A stretch of DNA of 64,000 nucleotides. It comes from Fictibacillus fluitans (GTDB lineage Bacteria; Bacillota; Bacilli; Bacillales; Fictibacillaceae). Each line of letters opens with the position of its first letter. The stretch's first letter is position 1. Both the position numbers and the translations under genes were made by a program. The stretch covers positions 186,001-250,000 of the forward strand of contig NZ_JAUHTR010000005.1 of NCBI RefSeq assembly GCF_030418125.1, written 5' to 3'. Under the pieces are notes generated by a model. It saw only the letters and a list, made by a program, of their open reading frames with translations. It was not told where the DNA came from and did no database searches. Shown in pieces: positions 16,249 through 24,799 of the stretch.

Positions 16249-17139
16249 TTAAATCGCGACTTCAAATTCGTCCACTTTTACAGCTGTACCGGTGATTTGG
16301 ACCTTCATTCCCTTGTCCGTTTTCGTGACTTGCACGTTCACTCTTCCGTCCCTTTCAACCTCCTGTCCCTGTTCCACTAATAGATTCAAAGGGCTTTCCG
16401 CTTTTTGATCGATAAACGTGGCATAATAAGCTCCCATCACACCCGAAGCCGTTCCGGTCACCGGGTCCTCAATGGTTCCCGAGTAAGGAGAGGAAAAATG
16501 TCGGCCATGCATGTCAGCCTCTTCATCAAACGTCTCAAGACAAAACGGGTGCACCGAGGCACGGGGCATTTCTTTTAAAATGGAAGGAAATCTATCATTG
16601 TCCGGTTTCATTCTCTTTATTGCGTCTAAGCTTTTGACCGGTACCAAAAGCGTCCAGTTTCCGGTGCTTCCGTAGGTTACTGGCAGATTGGAGTCAATGT
16701 CATTACGTTTAATCCCCAGTGAATGGGCCAGATCCCCAATCGAGCCGTTAAAATTCCTGAACTCTGGTGGCGCTTGCTGCATGGTAATAGTAACATCCTG
16801 CCCGTCTGAATCCACTTGGAGCGGTAAAACACCCACATTCGTTTCCATCGTCAATTCTGTCTTTTCACCAAGCAGTCCCTTGGTTTTCAACGCAAAGAGA
16901 GTCGCCATCGTCGCATGGCCGCATAGATCGGATTCATGTCCAGGAGTAAAGAACCTCATCCTCAGGTCTGCACGATTTGAACGGACAGGAAAAGCGGATT
17001 CATTAAACCCGACCTTGTGCGCAATTTCCTGCATCTCGATTTCTGTCAATTCATCGCCGTTCAGCACAATGCCTGCCGGGTTGCCTTTATGAGGCTCTCT
17101 GCTGAACGCTTCGTAATGATATACTCTGACTTTCTTCAT
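16249..17139 (-). CDS. PhzF-family isomerase
   Basis: 296 residues with the duplicated hot-dog-like fold of PhzF/DapF relatives. Motifs are [20 protein letters not shown] at the start, the catalytic Glu in [30 protein letters not shown], and [16 protein letters not shown] in the second half. PhzF acts on a phenazine precursor; most genomic homologues have unknown substrates. AAGGAG precedes the ATG. The upstream SDR is broken, so its pathway partner may be gone. Confidence 0.9.
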   Translation of the reverse strand: MKKVRVYHYEAFSREPHKGNPAGIVLNGDELTEIEMQEIAHKVGFNESAFPVRSNRADLRMRFFTPGHESDLCGHATMATLFALKTKGLLGEKTELTMETNVGVLPLQVDSDGQDVTITMQQAPPEFRNFNGSIGDLAHSLGIKRNDIDSNLPVTYGSTGNWTLLVPVKSLDAIKRMKPDNDRFPSILKEMPRASVHPFCLETFDEEADMHGRHFSSPYSGTIEDPVTGTASGVMGAYYATFIDQKAESPLNLLVEQGQEVERDGRVNVQVTKTDKGMKVQITGTAVKVDEFEVAI

Positions 17140-17152
17140 GTTTATCTTCTCC

Positions 17153-17300
17153 TTAGTCCATATAAAATCCGCAGGTCAAGTTGGCGATTGTTCCGGCACT
17201 GGCATGGTCAGAGGCCATTAAGCAGGCCGCATTGGCCACTTCACGCAGCATGGCAACCGCCCTCCCCATAAACCACTGCATTTTTGTTTTCCAGCAACAT
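17153..17300 (-). pseudogene. Short-chain dehydrogenase with a large internal deletion
   Basis: AGGAGG and an ATG at 17298-17300 open the frame MLLENKNAVVYGEGG, the first beta strand and glycine-rich cofactor loop of an SDR. It hits a stop after about 19 codons. In another frame the C-terminus of an SDR follows at once: [25 protein letters not shown] and a short tail ending at TAA 17153-17155. About 200 residues between are missing. It once formed an operon with the phzF gene 13 bases downstream. Confidence 0.85.
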
Positions 17301-17502
17301 TGTTAATCCTCCTGTTCAAACTTTTTTTACATGAGGGTTAATCCTGATGTGCTGATGGGTAAAGCGAAAATACTGATAGATGGCGAAAATGGTGGGTAAG
17401 AAAAGGAATATCGTGGAGTTAAAAGATCTATGATTAGTATATCACCCTGACAACCTGTGGTAATGCTGATTATCGAACCTATAGAAAAAAGGAGACGGTA
17501 AT

Positions 17503-18237
17503 ATGTTAGTTGGCCACATCAAAGAACTCGTTCGTCATCCTGTAAAGTCGTTCTTCGGTGAAAGTGTGCAGGAGACGCAGATTATGGATTATGGACTATA
17601 CGGGGACCGCAGCCATGCCTTTTTAGATGAAACACGAAAAGATAAGTTTTTGACCATCACCCAATTCCCCGAGATGGTACGGTATAAAGCGAGATTTTCA
17701 GGAGCTGAGTCCTTGGACAGTTATCCTGGCGTGGAGATCACCACTCCCGAGGGTAAGATCGTATCGTGGGGAGATGAAGAGCTCACAAAGGAACTCGAAG
17801 ATCAATCACAACGGAAAATTTCACCCGTTTCCTACAGTCCAACACATGTTCCTTTTGGCCCGATTGAGGAGGCGCACCTGCAATTGGTGACGGATGCTTC
17901 CCTGAACAAATTGAAGGAACTGGCAGGAAAACAGGAAATAGAGCATCGGCGGTTCCGTCCCAACCTGTATATATCTTTAGTAGAAAAGATTCCTTTTATC
18001 GAAGAAACATGGTTCGGCAAACGAGTGAAAATTGGAGACGAAGTGGAAATTCAATTACTGGGGCATTGTGAGCGATGTTCCATTATTACCTATCACCCTG
18101 AAAGTGCCGAATGGGATGCTTCTTTACTAAAAACCGTAGCCAAAGAACGCCAGAATAATTTTGGCGTTTATGCTTCTGTTATCAAAACCGGTAACGTTCG
18201 TGTGGGGAATGAGGTTTATCTTTTAGATGAACGATAA
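17503..18237 (+). CDS. MOSC-domain protein with MOSC N-terminal barrel
   Basis: 244 residues. The N-terminal beta barrel shows HIKELVRHPVKSFFGESVQE, and YGLYGDRSHAFLDETRKDKFLT is typical. The MOSC domain follows, with HRRFRPNLYISL and the conserved Cys in LGHCERCSIITYHPE. Related proteins bind molybdenum cofactor or move sulfur; exact activity is unknown. AAGGAG precedes the ATG. Single gene with its own terminator. Confidence 0.85.
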   Translation: MLVGHIKELVRHPVKSFFGESVQETQIMDYGLYGDRSHAFLDETRKDKFLTITQFPEMVRYKARFSGAESLDSYPGVEITTPEGKIVSWGDEELTKELEDQSQRKISPVSYSPTHVPFGPIEEAHLQLVTDASLNKLKELAGKQEIEHRRFRPNLYISLVEKIPFIEETWFGKRVKIGDEVEIQLLGHCERCSIITYHPESAEWDASLLKTVAKERQNNFGVYASVIKTGNVRVGNEVYLLDER

Positions 18238-18285
18238 CAAAAAAGCAGAACCCTTTTAACAGGAGTTCTGCTTCCACTTTTTTTA
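18238..18285 (+). terminator. Terminator of the MOSC gene
   Basis: AAGCAGAAC ... GTTCTGCTT stem, then CCACTTTTTTTATT; it also backs the convergent aldo/keto reductase. Confidence 0.75.
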
Positions 18286-19128
18286 TTAAAAATCAAAGTT
18301 GTCCGGATCCGGTCCTACACGAAGGTTTTCGTTTAATCCGTCAATTTGTTTCATTTCTTCTTGCGACAATTCAAAATCAAAGACTTGCGAGTTTTGAATA
18401 ATGCGGTGTTCTTTTGTAGACTTTGGAATGGTCACTACACCATTTTGCAGATCCCAGCGCAAAATCACTTGTGCCACACTCTTTTGGTGGGCGTCAGCAA
18501 TTTCCTTCAGCACAGGGTGATCCAGCAATTGCCCCTGCATGAGCGGAGACCATGCTTCGAGCTGAATGCCTTGAGATTTGCAGAACTCTTGAAGCTCTTT
18601 TTGTGTAAGCTTCGGATGATACTCTACCTGGTTGATCATTGGCTTGATCTCGGCATCCATCATTAGTTCTTCCAAATGGTGAATTTGAAAATTACTTACA
18701 CCGATTGCTTTTACTTTTCCTTCTTTATAAAGCGTTTCAAGCGCTCTCCAAGCGTCTTTAAACTTGCCTTCCACCGGCCAGTGAATGAGGTACAGGTCGA
18801 GATATTCCAGGTTAAGCTTTCTCAGGCTTTCCTCGTACGCTGCGATTGTTTTCTCATATCCCAGTTCGGAGTTCCAGACTTTTGAGGTTACGAACAAGTC
18901 TTCGCGGGAAAGTCCAGCTTCTGCAAGTCCTTCCTTGATCCCTGTTCCTACACCTTCTTCATTTTCATAAATCGCCGCGGTATCGATGCTGCGGTATCCG
19001 TTCTTGATCGCTGCCTTGACAGCATCAACAAGCTCAGGTCCTTCTTCTACTTTAAATACCCCAAGTCCAAACCAGGGCATTTTAACTCCGTTATGCAAAG
19101 TGGTTGTATCCTGTAAATGATTGGCCAC
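18286..19128 (-). CDS. yvgN: Aldo/keto reductase (YvgN-like glyoxal reductase)
   Basis: 280 residues, a TIM-barrel NADPH-dependent reductase. LHNGVKMPWFGLGVFKVEEG is the family opening; the catalytic tetrad sits in SIDTAAIYENE (Asp, Tyr), VTSKVW (Lys) and YLIHWP (His); the end is VGPDPDNFDF. It closely resembles B. subtilis YvgN, which reduces glyoxal and methylglyoxal. I use GTG 19128 because GGGAGG lies seven bases before it; in-frame codons upstream lack a site. Single gene; an inverted repeat lies about 100 bases upstream. Confidence 0.9.
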   Translation of the reverse strand: MANHLQDTTTLHNGVKMPWFGLGVFKVEEGPELVDAVKAAIKNGYRSIDTAAIYENEEGVGTGIKEGLAEAGLSREDLFVTSKVWNSELGYEKTIAAYEESLRKLNLEYLDLYLIHWPVEGKFKDAWRALETLYKEGKVKAIGVSNFQIHHLEELMMDAEIKPMINQVEYHPKLTQKELQEFCKSQGIQLEAWSPLMQGQLLDHPVLKEIADAHQKSVAQVILRWDLQNGVVTIPKSTKEHRIIQNSQVFDFELSQEEMKQIDGLNENLRVGPDPDNFDF

Positions 19129-19217
19129 AATAATTCCTCCCATACTCGAGCTCATCAAACACCATCTATTATTCACCATAACGAAGCCTTTGAGAAGTAC
19201 GCACTTTTCTGTATCGT

Positions 19218-19254
19218 AGGCACCAAAAGGGTTTAATGGTACTTTTTAGTGCCT
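19218..19254. promoter_or_regulatory. Inverted repeat upstream of the aldo/keto reductase
   Basis: Arms AGGCACCAAAAG and CTTTTTAGTGCCT, nearly complementary, around a 12-base AT-rich centre. Possible operator for a winged-helix (HxlR-type) regulator of the reductase; inference from symmetry and place. Confidence 0.35.
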
Positions 19255-19258
19255 GTAA

Positions 19259-19429
19259 ATGGGACTTGCGCGTACAGACATGGATGGCGATGACCTGTTT
19301 TCACTGACTGCTGCGCTTGCGTGGATCAGCAACCAGCCGTCATCTGCGCCGCGAGCTGAGCATCTCTTCAGAATTATCGCGAGCGGTATCTTGACGAATC
19401 AAGCGGGCAGCGATTTCAGAGCAGAATAA
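19259..19429 (+). CDS. Short unknown open reading frame
   Basis: 56 codons from ATG 19259 (or 49 from ATG 19280) to TAA 19427. The peptide has an amphipathic middle (LFSLTAALAWISNQ) and AEHLFRIIASGILTNQAGSDF, which reads like real protein rather than random frame. No convincing ribosome site precedes either ATG, so it may be a gene remnant. It ends right at a strong terminator. Confidence 0.3.
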   Translation: MGLARTDMDGDDLFSLTAALAWISNQPSSAPRAEHLFRIIASGILTNQAGSDFRAE

Positions 19430-19468
19430 AAAAAACAGACTTTCAGGAATCCTGAAAGTCTGTTTTTA
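19428..19468. terminator. Strong bidirectional terminator
   Basis: ACAGACTTTCAGG AAT CCTGAAAGTCTGT, 13 pairs, with A-run before and TTTTTA after. Confidence 0.9.
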
Positions 19469-19470
19469 CG

Positions 19471-20829
19471 TTATGCTGCTGTTTCTTCCCCAGTCTCATA
19501 GTGCCTTCCCGTTCTGGCAACTTTATTCCACGCCTTGCGGTTGAAGAAAAAGTCCACCGTGCCATAAATAACAGCAGTCATGGTGATAAAGCGGTACAGG
19601 AAAACATCAAATAAAATGACCATCAGCAAAGGATACGTCTCCTTTTCCTGAAAAGCATAGCCATGCCTTTCACTCATGCCAATGGCCACCATGTCATAGA
19701 CCAGGCCGATGATAAAAATGTAACCAACGTAGAGGAAAAGGAAGGTCCAAGAAAACAACTGCCCATCAATTCCATCCATGATCAATACGCCGGTCATGAT
19801 ATAGACCGCAAGCGTCCCGGCAAAAAAACCTTCAAATAAATAGAAGAAAGACACCGGTTTGGTGAACAACGTTTTAAGCAAAAAGGGCCCGAAGTGAAAA
19901 AGACAATCCACAAATGCTTTTTGCCACCGCACTCTTTGCTTAAAAAGATCTTTCCCGTTCTCCGGAAGCTCTGTATAACAAACCGCATCACGGATGAGGA
20001 CCATTTTACGTTTCTTATCCTTAGTCATGTATTTGTGCATCTTCAGGGTAATATCAATATCCTCACCGACAGTCGTCCGGTAACCGCCGACATCGAGTAA
20101 AGCTTTCTTTGTAAAAATTCCAAAAGCACCGGATATAACAGCCAGTGCTTTAAAACGTGCCAGTGAAACTTTATTGACATAAAAAGCCTTCATAAAGTCC
20201 AGCGCCTGTGCCCGTACCAGCATATTCGCGCTCTTTAAAGACAAGCCATCCATAGGCTTTTTAACCATGGTTTGAAGCACATGCACGACACCGCCCGCCG
20301 CAATGACATTTTCATCCGAAAACGCCTGGTTTACTGCCGGCAATGCCTCATCGGTTAAGACCGTATCCGCATCAAGAGTAATGACCAGTGGCTGGCTGGA
20401 ATATTCGATGCCGGCGTTCAATGCATCTGCCTTCCCGCCATTTACTTTATCCAGAACAAAAACGTGTGGATAGTATTCCGACTGGTACACACCTTTCACA
20501 TTCCTGTGCTGCAAATGGCGAGTATGAGCCTTCATGCACGGTGTTAACATTAACAACGAATCGAGCTTGGCAAGCGTCTCGTCCGAAGAACCGTCATTGA
20601 TATAAAGGATCTCTGTCTTTGAATAGGACAGTGTCTTCATACTGTTGACTGACGTTTCAATAATCCCTTCTTCGTTATAGCATGGAATCAGAATACTGAC
20701 TCCTTTGTCTTCTAATGTTCTTCTTTTCCGCTCAAGACCCGCCCGCCTGAACAGGGGCAGACAGTGAATAGAGTGCAGAAAAGGAAATGCGATTGATATA
20801 AAAATAAAAAAATACCACAAATAGTCCAA
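19471..20829 (-). CDS. Membrane glycosyltransferase, GT2 processive type
   Basis: About 452 residues from TTG 20829, with AGGAGG seven bases upstream. One N-terminal helix is followed by a GT2 catalytic domain (VSILIPCYNEEGII, the DxD motif in ITLDADTV, GGKADALN, VGEDIDIT, and QRVRW near 290) and then several C-terminal membrane helices. QxxRW marks processive synthases such as IcaA/PgaC or hyaluronan/cellulose-type enzymes that extrude beta-linked polysaccharide. No export or modification partners lie beside it, so the polymer is unknown. Confidence 0.85.
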   Translation of the reverse strand: MDYLWYFFIFISIAFPFLHSIHCLPLFRRAGLERKRRTLEDKGVSILIPCYNEEGIIETSVNSMKTLSYSKTEILYINDGSSDETLAKLDSLLMLTPCMKAHTRHLQHRNVKGVYQSEYYPHVFVLDKVNGGKADALNAGIEYSSQPLVITLDADTVLTDEALPAVNQAFSDENVIAAGGVVHVLQTMVKKPMDGLSLKSANMLVRAQALDFMKAFYVNKVSLARFKALAVISGAFGIFTKKALLDVGGYRTTVGEDIDITLKMHKYMTKDKKRKMVLIRDAVCYTELPENGKDLFKQRVRWQKAFVDCLFHFGPFLLKTLFTKPVSFFYLFEGFFAGTLAVYIMTGVLIMDGIDGQLFSWTFLFLYVGYIFIIGLVYDMVAIGMSERHGYAFQEKETYPLLMVILFDVFLYRFITMTAVIYGTVDFFFNRKAWNKVARTGRHYETGEETAA

Positions 20830-21055
20830 ATCAAATCCTCCTAAACCCATAAATTATTACGATATAATATATATTGGAGTTCATAAGGATTTTTTAGTGG
20901 GTCATTGAACGAATTGAGCAGATAGTCGTTATTTGTCGAAACCGGACAATATACAGTCTTACTATGAAAATATTACGCAATAGACAAAAGGCCCACTCAG
21001 AGTAAAAACTTTGTATGCGAAATTTTGAGCCCCTGCAAATTTTGTTAAAAATATA

Positions 21056-21691
21056 TTAATATCTCATCCTACCTTCTATACGAAGGTACTTGCATACAAG
21101 ATTGAAGTTTTCTCTTATATCTTTTTCCCCGTTAACCTCCAGAAGATTGAGCTTTAGTTGCTTTGCTTCTTTTACGATATGCTTTGCAAAAAGCGCGTCC
21201 CTGGTCATCCAGTTTTCAAAGGCTGTTTCGGGTTCATCTGTCTCTCTTATAATCTCGTTCATCCAGCTTCGTTTTCGGTATTGTTTCCTTTGAAAATATT
21301 CAGTCGGAACCACCCAAATCGCTTTATGATTTTCCTTTAGATAAGGCAGCACCAGCGATGGGAGCAGTTGATTTCCTTCTACCACAATTTCTTTATCTTC
21401 CAATCTCGCAAGGTCGTTAATAACAAATAAAAAGTCTTCCTTAAATGATTGGCCATACACCCTGAGCTGCTCATCAACGGACCGATTAAAAAATGCTTCA
21501 TTCGCAGTCATGGATGAAACCTTGTACATGGCTGGTTGCTTTGTTTTGTCTATCTCTTTTAGATGGCCATTAAAATGTTCATCACATGAATAAAGTTTTA
21601 AATGGAACTGTTCGGCAACCATTTGGGCCAATGTGCTTTTACCCGCACAGGATGACCCACCCAGCCAGTAAATATTTTTATTTTCGAGCAT
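21056..21691 (-). CDS. P-loop kinase-like protein
   Basis: 211 residues. Walker A is WLGGSSCAGKSTLAQM at 9-24; a later EIVVEGNQLLPS strand resembles a Walker B/substrate segment, and RKQYRKRSWMNEIIRE a basic lid. This fits the AAA_18/zeta-like small-molecule kinase group. No antitoxin is adjacent, so a metabolic kinase is likelier than a toxin. It is the last gene of an operon after Nudix and GNAT genes. Confidence 0.7.
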   Translation of the reverse strand: MLENKNIYWLGGSSCAGKSTLAQMVAEQFHLKLYSCDEHFNGHLKEIDKTKQPAMYKVSSMTANEAFFNRSVDEQLRVYGQSFKEDFLFVINDLARLEDKEIVVEGNQLLPSLVLPYLKENHKAIWVVPTEYFQRKQYRKRSWMNEIIRETDEPETAFENWMTRDALFAKHIVKEAKQLKLNLLEVNGEKDIRENFNLVCKYLRIEGRMRY

Positions 21692-21711
21692 ACTTACACC
21701 TCAGTGCTCAT

Positions 21712-22164
21712 TTATTTCAAACGCAGCCAATGGATAGAATGGGGATATCTTGTTTCTTGAACAAAACCGTATGAAGTATAGAAGTGGTCTCCCCGCACAG
21801 TATCCGTATGCAGCACCAGTGTGTGAAAATGTTTGTGAGCTTCCTTCACGATGCTTTTTAGCAAAAGGGTTCCAATCCCAATCCTTCGATAATCATGAGC
21901 CACATAAAATCTTCTTATCCTGCCGATAGATGGATCGTTAGCAAAAGGATCTTGATTCAGTCCGCCGATGGCCACACACTGACCGCCCGGATCAATGATA
22001 CCCCACAACGATTCCCCCGGCTTGTCAAAAGCATTCTTGCCCTCTATGTAATCCCGCACTAACCATTCCAGAAAGCGAAAACCTTCCTTTTTGCTCTCCT
22101 CAACCAAATCGGTGATATTCAACTCGTTTAGGCTATCAATTTGTTTAACCGTGAATTGCTCCAT
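21712..22164 (-). CDS. GNAT acetyltransferase
   Basis: 150 residues. Motif A is RIRRFYVAHDYRRIGIGTLLL and motif B LHTDTVRGDHFYTSYGFVQE. Its ATG overlaps the stop of the Nudix gene (TAATG), and the kinase-like gene follows 20 bases on, so Nudix-GNAT-kinase form one operon. All three families act on small metabolites or nucleotides, which hints at a shared salvage or detoxification job not defined by sequence. Confidence 0.85.
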   Translation of the reverse strand: MEQFTVKQIDSLNELNITDLVEESKKEGFRFLEWLVRDYIEGKNAFDKPGESLWGIIDPGGQCVAIGGLNQDPFANDPSIGRIRRFYVAHDYRRIGIGTLLLKSIVKEAHKHFHTLVLHTDTVRGDHFYTSYGFVQETRYPHSIHWLRLK

Positions 22165-22613
22165 TACTCAGCTGCCGGAATGGCTTGTTTTTGTATGCGC
22201 ATTGCTTCTGCTTCTTTAATACTTTCGGCCAGCCAAACCGGAGTTTTAGGGTGATTCAGTATTTCCTCTTCCGATAGCCAGTACAAAGCCTCTACCTCAT
22301 CCGGACTTTTCACATACGGGGTACAATCATCCAGTTCACATAAGAAAATAATATCGATAACTTCTCGGCCATCGGCCAGGGTAAATGATGTGCTCAGAAC
22401 GTACTGCAGCTCGTCTTTTACCATTGCCCCCACCTCTTCAAATAGCTCCCTTTTTACGCTCTCCTCCAGAATATTGGCAGATTCTCCTGCCGGGTCCACC
22501 TTCCCGCCCACAAACGCAAGCAGTCCCCCAGCATGCTCTTCCTTCAAGCTGCGTTTAATGATCAGCCACTTATCTTCTTTGTATACTGCGGCTTCAACGT
22601 TTACGATAAACAT
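22164..22613 (-). CDS. Nudix hydrolase
   Basis: 149 residues. The Nudix box starts at GGKVDPAGESANILEESVKR and continues ELFEEVGA (about 36-64). Such enzymes cleave nucleoside diphosphate derivatives. AGGGGG precedes the ATG. First gene of a three-gene operon with a GNAT and a P-loop kinase. Confidence 0.88.
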   Translation of the reverse strand: MFIVNVEAAVYKEDKWLIIKRSLKEEHAGGLLAFVGGKVDPAGESANILEESVKRELFEEVGAMVKDELQYVLSTSFTLADGREVIDIIFLCELDDCTPYVKSPDEVEALYWLSEEEILNHPKTPVWLAESIKEAEAMRIQKQAIPAAE

Positions 22614-22697
22614 TCAACTTCCCCCTTAAAAAGTAATCCAACTCTAGTTATACTTCACAAGGGGGATTTTTCCTTTTTTGCAACAAAAAAGTTCACC

Positions 22698-22898
22698 TTA
22701 TTTTTGAATAGACTTCTTGGAGTCCAAATAGTCGTTATCCACTAAAGGTTTTCCATCTTGACCAACCATAACGCTAAAACCAACTCCAAAGCCTGAAGCA
22801 TAAGACACATATAAAACACCCGTCTCATTATCACGAACAACTTGATACACTTCCATCTTTCCTTGCTTCTCAATGACTTCGAAACGCTTGTTTTCCAA
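22698..22898 (-). CDS. DUF6440-like small protein
   Basis: 66 residues from TTG 22898 (AGGAG nine bases before); an ATG pair at 22902-22907 is the alternative. The sequence KRFEVIEKQGKMEVYQVVRD and TGVLYVSYASGFGVGFSVMV resembles the short DUF6440 family, recalled rather than searched. Function unknown. Confidence 0.6.
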   Translation of the reverse strand: MENKRFEVIEKQGKMEVYQVVRDNETGVLYVSYASGFGVGFSVMVGQDGKPLVDNDYLDSKKSIQK

Positions 22899-23024
22899 CT
22901 CCATCATCTCCTTTTGATTATTTTACGTCGTGTGCTTTCTTCCCAAACGGGCAGGGAGTGTTCTGCCAAACCTCTTCGCTACATCAGACCCATCACCTGC
23001 TGTTTTAATAGATTTTCCGCATTT

Positions 23025-23047
23025 AAAAAGCCAGGCAAGCGCCTGAC
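23025..23047 (-). terminator. Terminator for the CNNM transcript
   Basis: Minus-strand GTCAGGC GCTT GCCTGGC then TTTTTAAA, about 180 bases past the CNNM stop; the 23090-23180 array lies between stop and terminator. Confidence 0.65.
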
Positions 23048-23089
23048 TTTGCTGTTTAAATTAAGTTTTTCATTCCTCTAATTTAACTT

Positions 23090-23180
23090 ACTCTCAAAAA
23101 TCCCTCATTTATTCTCAAAAAAACTTTTTTATTCTCGAAACAAGCCATTTTATTCTCAAATTTGAGGCCTTTATTCTCAA
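23090..23180. repeat. Five-unit 21-nt-pitch array, core ATTCTCAAA
   Basis: Five copies of (T)ATTCTCAAA or close variants, with TCTC at 23092, 23113, 23133, 23154 and 23175, spacings 21, 20, 21 and 21 nt. Linkers are mostly unconserved and T-rich. It lies in the 3' untranslated part of the CNNM gene, before its terminator. Unit number and spacing equal those of the 8131-8223 array although the core word is different. Confidence 0.75.
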
Positions 23181-23224
23181 ACGGATTAATGCCAGTGAGT
23201 TTCGACTAATTTCGACGCATTTAT

Positions 23225-24538
23225 TTATGAATTCGCCTCTGAAGGCTGTTCTTCGACTTCCCTCACCTGGATCTTTTTAATTTGGTGGCCTTCCATTTCC
23301 GATACTTTAAATTCGTATTTTTCATGGCGCACGACATCATTCTTCTGTATGTCCGAGTTCATGGAAAGCATCCAGCCGCCGATCGTGTCCAGATCTGTTT
23401 CATCGATATCCAGAGCATACATATCGTTAACGTCTTCGATCAGCACTTTGCCGTCGAGGACTCTTGTTTTAGCGTTCACATTGAGGATCATTGGGGATTC
23501 GTCCTGATCAAATTCATCCCTGATTTCTCCAACCAGTTCCTCCAGGATATCCTCAATCGTGACCATTCCGGAGGTTCCGCCGTATTCATCCATCAGGATG
23601 GCCATATGGGCACGTTTTTTCTGCATTTTGGTTAAAAGCTCCTGTATCGGAATGTTCTCAAACACACTCAAAATGGGACGGGTGTATTTCTCAAGCGGAA
23701 CCGCCTGTTTTCCTTTCATGACGCCGTGAAACAGTTCCTTGGAGTTGATCATTCCCAGTATTTCGTCCTTATCCTCACCAACAACAGGATAACGGGTGAA
23801 CTGCTCCTCAATAATCGTTTCAAAGACCTCATCAAGGGTTTGGTCCACCTGCAGCGTAACAATTTCCGTTCGGGGCACCATGATTTCCTTGGCGAGCCGG
23901 TTATCAAATTCAAACACGTTGTTCACATAGCTGAATTCCGATTTATTGATTTCCCCGCTTTTGTAGCTCTCACTTAAAATCGAACGAAGCTCTTCTTCCG
24001 AGTGGGCCATTTCATGCTCAGAGGCGGATTGGAATCCAAACAATTTCACAAACAGCTGGGCGCTTCCGTTCAATGCCCAGATGAATGGATACATGATACG
24101 GTAAAAGATGAGAAGCGGACGGGCTAACAGCAAGCTGACACTTTCCGCTTTTTGAATGGCGATGGTCTTAGGCGCCAGCTCCCCCAGCACAACATGCAAG
24201 AAGGTAATGGATGCAAAAGCAACGATAAACGAAATGGTCTTCGCCAAAGCAGCTGAAAGCTCCAAATTTACAAACAAGGGGTGAAGCAGATGTTCCACCG
24301 TCGGTTCTCCGAGCCAACCGAGTCCGAGTGCCGTAATCGTAATCCCCAGCTGACAAGCCGAGAGGGATCCGTCCAGATTGGTTATGACTTTTTTGGCTGC
24401 AAGTGCATTCCGGTTCCCTTCTGCCACCAGCTGGTCAATCCGGGTTATACGCACACGGATAATCGAAAATTCTGCAGCTACGAAAAATGCAGTAAGAAGG
24501 ATAAGTACAGCAACCATAAATAAATTAAATATGTCCAA
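23225..24538 (-). CDS. CNNM/CorC-family membrane protein (YhdP/MpfA-like)
   Basis: 437 residues from TTG 24538 (TGAGG six bases before; it gives the family opening MDIFNLFMVAVLILLTAFFV). DUF21 membrane domain with three to four helices (1-190), paired CBS domains (205-325, with MVPRTEIVTL, FTRYPVVGEDKDEILGMI and HMAILMDEYGGTSGMVTIED) and a C-terminal CorC/HlyC domain. Homologues in Bacillus and Staphylococcus (YhdP, MpfA) export magnesium or protect against its excess. Monocistronic, with an unusual repeat array in its 3' region. Confidence 0.9.
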   Translation of the reverse strand: MDIFNLFMVAVLILLTAFFVAAEFSIIRVRITRIDQLVAEGNRNALAAKKVITNLDGSLSACQLGITITALGLGWLGEPTVEHLLHPLFVNLELSAALAKTISFIVAFASITFLHVVLGELAPKTIAIQKAESVSLLLARPLLIFYRIMYPFIWALNGSAQLFVKLFGFQSASEHEMAHSEEELRSILSESYKSGEINKSEFSYVNNVFEFDNRLAKEIMVPRTEIVTLQVDQTLDEVFETIIEEQFTRYPVVGEDKDEILGMINSKELFHGVMKGKQAVPLEKYTRPILSVFENIPIQELLTKMQKKRAHMAILMDEYGGTSGMVTIEDILEELVGEIRDEFDQDESPMILNVNAKTRVLDGKVLIEDVNDMYALDIDETDLDTIGGWMLSMNSDIQKNDVVRHEKYEFKVSEMEGHQIKKIQVREVEEQPSEANS

Positions 24539-24751
24539 TAGGGTCCTCATCATCCCAAGGGGATAAAGAGGTTCCACCTCCCAGGTAAAAAATAATTGAT
24601 CGTTTTCCTTTGTATTAAATTACGCTATTTGTCCGTTCTCAATACCAATTCATGAAATTGTTTCCTACATCTGATCTCCCCAATATCAATTTCTGCAGTA
24701 TGATCTCAGTATTAACTACGTAAAATCGCTCACAAAGTTTCATAAGTGAAC

Positions 24752-24796
24752 AAAAAACAAGACGGCAGGCACTTTGGCCGGCCGTCTTGTCTTGTT
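24752..24796 (-). terminator. Terminator of the glycerophosphodiesterase gene
   Basis: ACAAGACGGC ... GCCGTCTTGT, ten pairs, with A-run on one side and mixed T-rich tail on the other. Confidence 0.85.
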
Positions 24797-24799
24797 AGT

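Noticed and set aside
17360-17400. Third 20-nt-pitch array (two GCGAAAA units 19 bases apart before the MOSC gene).
   Set aside because: Only two units, so not distinguishable from chance.
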